A DNA stretch of 26,300 bases from Butyrivibrio sp. (GTDB lineage: Bacteria; Bacillota; Clostridia; Lachnospirales; Lachnospiraceae). This document shows, one piece after another, positions 6,547 through 12,333 of this stretch (position 1 is its first letter; each line of letters begins with the position of its first letter). The stretch is taken from NCBI GenBank assembly GCA_024688095.1, contig JAILEJ010000056.1, positions 1-26,300 on the forward strand, written 5' to 3'. The translations under genes were made by a program, and so were the position numbers. The notes under the pieces were generated by a model. That model had not been told where the DNA came from. It made no database searches and worked only from the letters and a program-made list of their open reading frames with translations.

Positions 6547-6690
6547 ATGGACGAGTATGAAAAAAAGGCTGCCGAGTTAGGTATAAAAGAAGAAGATCAT
6601 AAAACTCTCGACAAAATCTCTATTACTTTTTCAGTAATAATAATCGCAATTTTATTGGTATTAAACGCACTTGTTATTAATTCGATTTAA
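6547..6690 (+). CDS. 47-residue single-membrane-segment protein upstream of the K+ channel
   Basis: ATG 6547 to TAA 6690, 47 residues. The first 23 residues are charged (MDEYEKKAAELGIKEEDHKT), then one hydrophobic helix, about residues 27-46 (ITFSVIIIAILLVLNALVIN). AAGGAG lies 9 bases upstream; an in-frame ATG at 6538 is too close to it. The gene starts the transcript and ends 26 bases before the K+ channel start, so the two are likely co-transcribed. The layout (acidic cytoplasmic part, one helix, almost no outside part) fits a small regulatory subunit, but this is inference. I recognise no family. Confidence 0.7.
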   Translation: MDEYEKKAAELGIKEEDHKTLDKISITFSVIIIAILLVLNALVINSI

Positions 6691-6716
6691 ATTTCTTATA
6701 AGACGGGGGCATCATA

Positions 6717-7469
6717 ATGAAACTTACCAGTAGCTCTGTAAAGAAAAGAATCTATGAAATAATAGAGGTTGGTCATAACAATGATATGGCCAGCATATTT
6801 TATGACTCAACAATAATAGTTGCAATACTTGTTGGTTTTACTCCACTAATGCTCAGAATAACTAACGTATACACCAAATTAATTGATCTCATAGTTATTC
6901 TTATATTTATAATTGATTATTTTCTGAGAATCTATACTTCAGATTATAAGATGGGTATTAAAGATATCCATGCCTATTTATACTATGCAACAACACCTAT
7001 GGCAATAATAGATTTGCTCTGTATTGTCCCGATATTTTCATTTATACTTCCGGGAACACATGACATTATTGAGTTCTTCAGACTATTTAGAATTTTACAG
7101 GTTTTGAAGGTTATAAGATACTCATCTACAATGACAACTATCTCTAATGTAATAAAAAGAGTAAAAAAAGAACTGTTTGCCGTACTGACTTTTACAGTAA
7201 TCTACATATACGCATCTGCTTTAATAGTTTTCCAGTTGGAGCCCGAAATTTTTGAACACTTTTTTGATGCATTATACTGGTCAACAATTTCCATCACAAC
7301 AATAGGATATGGAGACATCTCCCCCAAAACCGAAATAGGAAGATGTGTCACCATGATCTCCGCACTTGTTGGCGTAGCAATTATAGCTCTTCCTTCCGGT
7401 ATCATTACCGCCGGATATATGGAAGAAATCAAACGTAAAAAGAACCGCAAAAATGATCTTACATTGTAA
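6717..7469 (+). CDS. Voltage-gated-type six-segment potassium channel
   Basis: A 250-residue Kv-like channel subunit, expected to form a tetramer in the cytoplasmic membrane. Segments: S1 about 31-47, S2 54-72, S3 94-110, S4 119-134, S5 152-173, pore helix and filter 185-200, S6 209-234. The filter is TTIGYGD (194-200), the K+-selective signature. S4 carries Arg122, Arg125, Lys131 and Arg134 at roughly three-residue spacing, so voltage sensing is plausible. It lacks a C-terminal RCK or cyclic-nucleotide domain, ending in a basic KRKKNRK tail. The start at 6717 has a GGGGG tract 7 bases upstream, weaker than usual here, which suggests coupling to the 47-residue gene. Its 3' end nearly meets the convergent cardiolipin synthase gene. 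Confidence 0.92.
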   Translation: MKLTSSSVKKRIYEIIEVGHNNDMASIFYDSTIIVAILVGFTPLMLRITNVYTKLIDLIVILIFIIDYFLRIYTSDYKMGIKDIHAYLYYATTPMAIIDLLCIVPIFSFILPGTHDIIEFFRLFRILQVLKVIRYSSTMTTISNVIKRVKKELFAVLTFTVIYIYASALIVFQLEPEIFEHFFDALYWSTISITTIGYGDISPKTEIGRCVTMISALVGVAIIALPSGIITAGYMEEIKRKKNRKNDLTL

Positions 7470-7478
7470 TAATTATAA

Positions 7479-9041
7479 TTAAAGCAAAGGGGCAAAAAGT
7501 CTAAGAGTACTTTGAATCAGATCAACGCCCTTTTTCTGCTTTAATTTGTATTCCTCTGTAACTTCTCTACACTGTGGAAATAGCTCTATAAAATCTTTCT
7601 TTATATCCATTACAGTATCCGTGTCATACATCCACGTTCCATTCTCAAAATGATGATAAAGACTTCTATAATCGAGATTGATTGTTCCACAGGTAGCAAA
7701 CTTATCATCGCATACACACATTTTTGCATGACTAAATCCTGGTGTATATTCATATATTCGAACTCCATTTTTTACAAGTGATCCGTAATAGGACCTTGTA
7801 ATTCTGTATACAAGTTTCTTATCTGGTATTCCGGGTGTAATAATTCTAACATCAACACCCTTTTTGGCTGCAAGTCTAAGACACTTATCCATTTCACCTG
7901 TTATTATAAGATATGGCGTTATGAAATATACATATTTAGTTGCAGAATTAATAATGTTAAGGTATACATTTTCTCCGGTATGTTCTTTATCAAGCGGTGA
8001 ATCAGCATACGGTGCAACAAAGCCTTTGGAAGGCTGCTTTTCAACGTCAGGGAAAAAGTAATCAAAATCTTTATCATCTGAATCTGTTGCTCTGATCGCA
8101 TTCCACATTTCAAGAAACATCATTGTAAAAGATTTAACTGCTTCACCCTCAATTTTTATCCCGGTATCTTTCCAAACACCATAGGGCTCTGTATAACCGA
8201 AATACTCATCTGCAAGATTGTAACCGCCTGTAAATCCAACTTTACCATCAATAACTGTAATTTTTCTATGATCTCTGTTATTAAAAAAGAAATTGACAAC
8301 TGGAATAACAGGATTAAAGCATCTGCATTGGATGCCCTTTTCCTCCATCCTTTTTGTAAAATCCAGATTAATAAATCCAATACTTCCTATGTCATCGTAG
8401 AATATCCTGACTTCTACTCCATTTGCAGCTTTTTCTGCAAGAATCTCTTCAATTTCATGAAATGCAGTACTGTCTTCAATAGCATGATATTCCATAAAAA
8501 TATATTTTTCAGCCTTTTTCAAAGCTTCAAGCTGAGCCTTCAGTCCTTTAAAACCGGAATCATAATATTCAATTCTATTATTGGTATAAATAGGAAACTT
8601 TGTGAAATTAGAAATATAATACGCCTGTGAATATGCATCACTATCCTTCTCACGTAGAGAATTCATGATTTCTTCGTTCTGAGGTATAGCCTGAAACAAA
8701 ATCTGATCTATTGCTTCGAATCTTTTACGCATATTCTGCGTGGAACCGGATAAGCCGGCAAATAGATATAATGATAGTCCAAATACAGGAAATCCGGCTA
8801 TAATAATAAGCCACGGCATTTTTATAGCAGCATTCATTTCCTTACCGTATATCACAAGTGCAAGAATAATAGCAATCACTTGCATTGCAAAAGCTATAGG
8901 TGCATAAGATCTGCCTATCCATCTAAACAAAAAGAAAATCCATAAAAACTGAATCAAAAAAGCAAGAGCTGTTACAGCTGCCCTGGTTACGCCATTTCTG
9001 GTATAAGTCTTTTTCTCTGTCGTTCTGGTTTTTTTCCCCAT
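7479..9041 (-). CDS. cls: Cardiolipin synthase
   Basis: A 520-residue cardiolipin synthase, which joins two phosphatidylglycerols to cardiolipin plus glycerol at the membrane. The N-terminus has three hydrophobic segments (about 21-41, 47-66, 74-96), an extended PLDc_N region. Two phospholipase D motifs follow: His258-x-Lys260-x4-Asp265 in 'DHRKITVIDGKVGFTGGYN', and His438-x-Lys440-x4-Asp445 in 'SHAKMCVCDDKFATCGTIN'. 'FMEYHAIEDS' (182-191) is also typical. Length is normal for the family with the longer N-terminus. ATG 9041 follows GGAGG with 5-base spacing. It is monocistronic, and no terminator is visible between its stop and the convergent channel gene ten bases away. Confidence 0.93.
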   Translation of the reverse strand: MGKKTRTTEKKTYTRNGVTRAAVTALAFLIQFLWIFFLFRWIGRSYAPIAFAMQVIAIILALVIYGKEMNAAIKMPWLIIIAGFPVFGLSLYLFAGLSGSTQNMRKRFEAIDQILFQAIPQNEEIMNSLREKDSDAYSQAYYISNFTKFPIYTNNRIEYYDSGFKGLKAQLEALKKAEKYIFMEYHAIEDSTAFHEIEEILAEKAANGVEVRIFYDDIGSIGFINLDFTKRMEEKGIQCRCFNPVIPVVNFFFNNRDHRKITVIDGKVGFTGGYNLADEYFGYTEPYGVWKDTGIKIEGEAVKSFTMMFLEMWNAIRATDSDDKDFDYFFPDVEKQPSKGFVAPYADSPLDKEHTGENVYLNIINSATKYVYFITPYLIITGEMDKCLRLAAKKGVDVRIITPGIPDKKLVYRITRSYYGSLVKNGVRIYEYTPGFSHAKMCVCDDKFATCGTINLDYRSLYHHFENGTWMYDTDTVMDIKKDFIELFPQCREVTEEYKLKQKKGVDLIQSTLRLFAPLL

Positions 9042-9137
9042 TATGTCCTCCGTCAGTAAAAATCATCCAAAATCAAACTTACAGAATAGATAAGAAGAAT
9101 ATATGCCCTTTTATTCATTTTACATTATTTAAAACAG

Positions 9138-9665
9138 TCACGCTATCTTCTGAGCCTGTATCATACCTGCATGGAATGCAATGGCTGGAGATACACCCAC
9201 CTTTTCAAAGATAGAGCTTGCCTTATCCGCGATATTAATTATCACACCTTCAATATATTTGGGTGGAATAGGAGTAAGTGGGAACATGTGCCTTCTTATT
9301 GCATTTTCAACCCTCTCATTATCCACATCGCTTAACTGAAGCTTCTCAGAAAGAGCTTTATATACTTCAACCGAATCTTTTGGATGTCTTGAACAACATT
9401 CTCTGTTATTTTTATATTTTTCGTATCTGCCAAGTATTCCCAAATCATGACACAAAGCAGCTACCACAACATTTCTCATACATATTTCAAATCCAATTTT
9501 GGATAAAAATATTGCAATATAAATGCTGATAAGTGCAACACCAATACTATGATATCCTACACTGGAACAGCCATGATGAACCTGATTAAAAGCATCATCA
9601 AAATTTTTGGTAAATAAGATATCTTTTCCATAAAATAGCAACATTGCCTGAACTTTACTTTTCAT
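9138..9665 (-). CDS. HD-domain metal-dependent phosphohydrolase
   Basis: A 175-residue HD-superfamily protein. Metal ligands are visible: His39 (SVGYHSIGVA), His73-Asp74 (LCHDLGILGR), His94 (SRHPKDSVEVY), His126 (IRRHMFPL) and Asp147 (IADKAS). The extra histidines resemble the HD subgroup that includes phosphodiesterases and nucleotidases. The substrate cannot be told. ATG 9665 is chosen because the frame upstream of it passes through the terminator hairpin of the previous gene (9702-9724); GGGTG is a weak ribosome binding site 5 bases upstream. The segment at 40-54 (IGVALISIYIAIFLS) is hydrophobic but is probably a buried helix. Confidence 0.78.
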   Translation of the reverse strand: MKSKVQAMLLFYGKDILFTKNFDDAFNQVHHGCSSVGYHSIGVALISIYIAIFLSKIGFEICMRNVVVAALCHDLGILGRYEKYKNNRECCSRHPKDSVEVYKALSEKLQLSDVDNERVENAIRRHMFPLTPIPPKYIEGVIINIADKASSIFEKVGVSPAIAFHAGMIQAQKIA

Positions 9666-9701
9666 ATAACACCCAATAAAAAAGAAAAAAATATATAACA
9701 A

Positions 9702-9724
9702 AAGGGTCAACTTACCTGACCCTT
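9702..9724 (-). terminator. Terminator of the 308-residue membrane protein gene
   Basis: AAGGGTCA (9702-9709) pairs perfectly with TGACCCTT (9717-9724), 7-base loop. On the minus strand it is followed by TTTTGTTATATATTTTTTT. It lies between the stop at 9774 and the HD-protein start at 9665. Confidence 0.75.
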
Positions 9725-9773
9725 CTAATGATAACATATATACATAAAAAATATATTAAAAATATGTGATTTT

Positions 9774-10700
9774 TTATTTTTCCTCAAATGAATTTAGAAT
9801 ATATAAATATGGCCTGATAACTATTAGCAAAAACCCAAATATACCTGCAAACAATGTAAATGAAATACTTGCAAGCAGACGACCTTCGTCACCTGAAAGA
9901 TAATTAGTAACAATAAAACTAACTGCCCTTCCAGGAACAATTATAAGGAATGCAATATTCACAATTGTATAAATCATTCTGGCAGTACCTGAAAGAGTAG
10001 ATCCCACAAGCATTTCCTCGGATTCTCTGCGAATAGATTCTTCTTCATAACTATTCCAGAAAGCTGTCGACTTACCTGTAAATTCAGGTATAAGCTTTGC
10101 ACCACAGCTATATTCATCATACTCTGTGTCTATTTCATTACTTCCAAACTTCAATCTGCATTTATAGGTATCGTATAATAAATGTTTTTTTACAAAACTA
10201 ATATCTGATACAACTCCTCCAAACTTCTGGAAATTATCCAAATCTATTATATAGATAACTCTTCCAAGTAATCCGCGTTTTCTTCTATCCTTAAATGGCT
10301 TTAAATCATTCATTATAGAATAATCACCAAGTACTGCCATTATTACAATAACGACCATAAATGCGGGCCAGTTACCAAATATATCCCCATTTACAACAAG
10401 CATAAAAGATAATGCTGCAAGAACACCATTATACAGTCCCTGTACATGAACCATTTTTCTTTTCTGCTCGGTTGATATGCTGAGCCATCTGATTTCGGTA
10501 AGAAAGGCGAATATAAAAGCCTCTACAAGCATATAGATTTTGGTTTCCAGTGGTCCATCTGCCTTTCCGGAAAGTGTTTCCAAAATAAAATATAATCCGT
10601 ATGTAGTTCCAACAACAGCAAGTGAACTAATAATAAATTTTACTGCCATCCTGAATCCATCAGGAACATATTTATAAAAAGATATTTTAATATTTTCCAT
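9774..10700 (-). CDS. Unrecognised multi-pass membrane protein
   Basis: A 308-residue protein I do not recognise. Hydrophobic segments are at about 18-42, 54-72, 88-106, 109-127, 240-265 and 276-300. Between the fourth and fifth lies a soluble part of about 110 residues, with a basic stretch (FKDRRKRG), 'VIYIIDLDNFQKFGGVV' and an acidic part (NEIDTEYDEYSCGAKL, YEEESIRRESEE). The first segments resemble small membrane sensors, but no catalytic motif is visible. ATG 10700 follows AGGAG with 4-base spacing. It is monocistronic with an extended -10 promoter upstream and a terminator downstream. Confidence 0.7.
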   Translation of the reverse strand: MENIKISFYKYVPDGFRMAVKFIISSLAVVGTTYGLYFILETLSGKADGPLETKIYMLVEAFIFAFLTEIRWLSISTEQKRKMVHVQGLYNGVLAALSFMLVVNGDIFGNWPAFMVVIVIMAVLGDYSIMNDLKPFKDRRKRGLLGRVIYIIDLDNFQKFGGVVSDISFVKKHLLYDTYKCRLKFGSNEIDTEYDEYSCGAKLIPEFTGKSTAFWNSYEEESIRRESEEMLVGSTLSGTARMIYTIVNIAFLIIVPGRAVSFIVTNYLSGDEGRLLASISFTLFAGIFGFLLIVIRPYLYILNSFEEK

Positions 10701-10788
10701 AAAACTCCTATTTCACTCATAACTTTTCAATATACAGATTTAACTTTAACTCAGTTTACTCTATTAAATAGCTATGCATTCAAATAGC

Positions 10789-10797
10789 ATTATACCA
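10789..10797 (-). promoter_or_regulatory. Extended -10 element upstream of the 308-residue membrane protein
   Basis: Minus-strand TGGTATAAT, a consensus extended -10 (TGnTATAAT), 88 bases from the start codon. The -35 region is a T-tract without a clear TTGACA. Confidence 0.5.
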
Positions 10798-10836
10798 TGA
10801 TGAAAAAAAACTGCACTTATATTTTTCACAATAACG

Positions 10837-10866
10837 AAAAAGTCCTCTGCTATACAGCAAAGGACT
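10837..10866 (-). terminator. Strong terminator of the candidate small RNA
   Basis: Minus strand: AGTCCT-T-TGCT, loop GTAT, AGCA-G-AGGACT, an 11-bp stem with one U-G wobble (10866-10841), followed by TTTTC. It would also stop readthrough from the NUDIX gene. Confidence 0.85.
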
Positions 10867-10980
10867 AAAAGGAGGAGCATTTATTCATCATAAATGCCGT
10901 TCTACTACAAAGCAGATAGGGGCTGCCATGTAGTAATTTAGGAAAAATAAGTATAAACATATAGGGGTATTTATACTCAC
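10837..10980 (-). ncRNA. Candidate intergenic small RNA, about 144 nt, three hairpins plus terminator
   Basis: A minus-strand unit with its own promoter (11016-10987) and terminator (10866-10837). Hairpin 1: AGTATAAA (10977-10970) pairs with TTTATACT (10957-10950), loop TACCCCTATATG. Hairpin 2: TACTACA (10935-10929) pairs with TGTAGTA (10909-10903), with inner stem GCAG/CTGC (10926-10923/10915-10912) and loop CCCCTAT. Hairpin 3: GCATTTAT (10897-10890) pairs with ATAAATGC (10884-10877), loop GATGA. Then TCCTCCTTTT (10876-10867) is unpaired and complementary to AAAAGGAGGA, a Shine-Dalgarno core. Two open frames of about 30 codons cross it, but neither has a ribosome binding site. C-rich loops and an anti-SD stretch are known from Gram-positive regulatory RNAs such as RsaE/RoxS. 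I do not claim membership. Not a riboswitch: no gene follows the terminator in the same transcript. Confidence 0.72.
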
Positions 10981-10986
10981 TTCGGA

Positions 10987-11016
10987 ATTATAACCTAGTG
11001 CTCTTACAAAAGTCAA
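10987..11016 (-). promoter_or_regulatory. Promoter of the candidate small RNA
   Basis: Minus strand: -35 TTGACT (11016-11011), 18-base spacer, -10 TATAAT (10992-10987). The -35 begins three bases after the NUDIX stop codon. Predicted transcript start near 10980. Confidence 0.7.
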
Positions 11017-11018
11017 AC

Positions 11019-11594
11019 CTAATCCCGCTCTAGAAAGGCCGCCATAACATGAACTGGCTGTTCAAAATCCCCTTTAAAAATCATGTTAAATAATGTATCT
11101 TTTGAATATATTTCAAAATTTAAAAATTCATTATTATCAAGTTTTTGTTCAGTTTTTTTCTTACATTTTTTTGCTGAAAAAATATAAGCATAATTTTCAG
11201 AAAGAGTCGGATCAGAAGGAATAGTAAGAATATGTCTCCATTCATCTGACTTATATCCTGTTTCCTCAGCAAGCTCCCTTTTTGCTGCTTCAAGAGCATT
11301 TTTTACTTTTTGTTCTTCATCCAAGATATCTGTATCTTCTATTGCACCTGCAGGAAATTCTGTAGTTATATGACCAATCCCCTGTCTAAACTGCCTTACG
11401 CAAAGATACTTATTATCATCATCTGTCGCTACTATAACAACATAATCTTTTCTTTTATACTTATAATAAGGACCAGAAATACTACCATCCGGCATTCTGT
11501 AATCCAATTTTTTCAGATCAATCCACTTATCATTTATGATCTGCTCACTGCGAGTCTGCTTCCATTCCAGGAAATCATTATTGTCATTTTTCAT
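11019..11594 (-). CDS. NUDIX hydrolase, ADP-ribose pyrophosphatase-like
   Basis: A 191-residue NUDIX protein. NUDIX enzymes cleave nucleoside diphosphates linked to another group, with Mg2+ held by the glutamates of the REUxEExGU helix. Here the helix is 'EAAKRELAEETGY'. 'VVIVATDDDNKYLCVRQFRQ', then 'TTEFPAGAIED', resembles ADP-ribose pyrophosphatases, where Arg/Gln of 'vrQfR' contacts the ribose. The loop between the PAG motif and AAKREL is about 9 residues longer than the canonical NUDIX box, and the usual first glutamate at the G-x5-E position is not obvious. ATG 11594 follows GAGG with 9-base spacing. The exact substrate is not decided. It precedes the candidate small RNA unit. Confidence 0.82.
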   Translation of the reverse strand: MKNDNNDFLEWKQTRSEQIINDKWIDLKKLDYRMPDGSISGPYYKYKRKDYVVIVATDDDNKYLCVRQFRQGIGHITTEFPAGAIEDTDILDEEQKVKNALEAAKRELAEETGYKSDEWRHILTIPSDPTLSENYAYIFSAKKCKKKTEQKLDNNEFLNFEIYSKDTLFNMIFKGDFEQPVHVMAAFLERD

Positions 11595-11642
11595 TTAATT
11601 ATTCCTCATCAGTTTTTTATCAGCGAAATATGCCCTTTTAAT

Positions 11643-11671
11643 TTGCCATATTAAACGTTAAAATGTATATA
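11643..11671 (+). promoter_or_regulatory. Promoter of the DUF4342 gene
   Basis: -35 TTGCCA (11643-11648), 17-base spacer, -10 TATATA (11666-11671), 71 bases before the start codon. Confidence 0.5.
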
Positions 11672-11742
11672 AATAGATGTTATAAATATATCATAAACAT
11701 AAACAAATGATAATTAGTTAAGTAAATAAGGAGGTCCGTAAT

Positions 11743-12129
11743 ATGAATATAACTTTAGAAGCAATTGAAAAAGTAATGGATGAAACCGGTGCTGATTACA
11801 AAACAGCTAAAGCTGCTCTTGAGCAGGCAGATGGAAATGCAGATGAAGCAATTAAGATTTTACAGCCGGCTGCAAAAGAAGATTCCGAAATAACAAAAAT
11901 AATCGATAAGATGAAAGCTGCTGTAAAAGAAGGAAATGTAGACAGGATTCAGATTAAGAGAAACAATGAAATTCTGTTAAGCATTCCTGTAAATGTAGGT
12001 ATTGTTGGTGGAATTATTGGTCTTGCATGTGTTCCGTGGGCACTCATAGGTAGCGCAGCTGCAGCTTTTGGTCTTGGATGCACATATGAAATCATCAAAA
12101 AAGACGGTTCAACAGATGAAATAAAATAA
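11743..12129 (+). CDS. UBA-like plus DUF4342 protein
   Basis: A 128-residue protein. Residues 1-40 resemble a UBA/TS-N-type three-helix domain ('VMDETGADYKTAKAALEQAD' then 'GNADEAIKIL', as in the N-terminus of elongation factor Ts). Residues about 48-122 match DUF4342: 'KMKAAVKEGNVDRIQIKRNN', then 'ILLSIPVNVGIVGGIIGLAC', then a second Gly/Ala-rich hydrophobic stretch and 'CTYEIIKKD'. The central part (79-113) probably enters the membrane. AAGGAGG is 8 bases upstream of ATG 11743. It is monocistronic with a perfect terminator. The biological role of DUF4342 proteins is unknown. Confidence 0.8.
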   Translation: MNITLEAIEKVMDETGADYKTAKAALEQADGNADEAIKILQPAAKEDSEITKIIDKMKAAVKEGNVDRIQIKRNNEILLSIPVNVGIVGGIIGLACVPWALIGSAAAAFGLGCTYEIIKKDGSTDEIK

Positions 12130-12148
12130 TTCATTAAGTCCTTACCAT

Positions 12149-12185
12149 ACGCCTGACTCTTTAATGTATAGAGTCAGGCGTTTTT
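12149..12185 (+). terminator. Terminator of the DUF4342 gene
   Basis: ACGCCTGACTCT (12149-12160) pairs perfectly with AGAGTCAGGCGT (12170-12181), followed by TTTT. Confidence 0.9.
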
Positions 12186-12270
12186 CGTATATTTATATTA
12201 CTTATCTGTGAGCAGGTAATATATTCTTGTAGTTCCTTATCTATCTAGCTGTCAGGATATTTTAATTTCT

Positions 12271-12299
12271 TTGACATTATCTCTATAAAATGATAAAGT
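12271..12299 (+). promoter_or_regulatory. Promoter of the glmS operon
   Basis: -35 TTGACA (12271-12276), 17-base spacer, -10 TAAAGT (12294-12299). The leader to the start codon is only about 28 bases, so it has no room for a glmS ribozyme. Confidence 0.55.
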
Positions 12300-12333
12300 T
12301 GCATATATATTTTTACTCTTTTAGGAGGTTTTT

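Noticed and set aside
9666..9737. Longer N-terminus with a hydrophobic stretch for the HD-domain protein
   Set aside because: Those codons are read from the terminator hairpin and its T-tract; ATG 9665 is the better start.
10867..10978. Two open frames of about 30 codons inside the candidate small RNA
   Set aside because: Neither has a ribosome binding site; the sequence is better explained by its hairpins.
12186..12333. glmS ribozyme
   Set aside because: None of its conserved core is visible and the leader after the promoter is too short.
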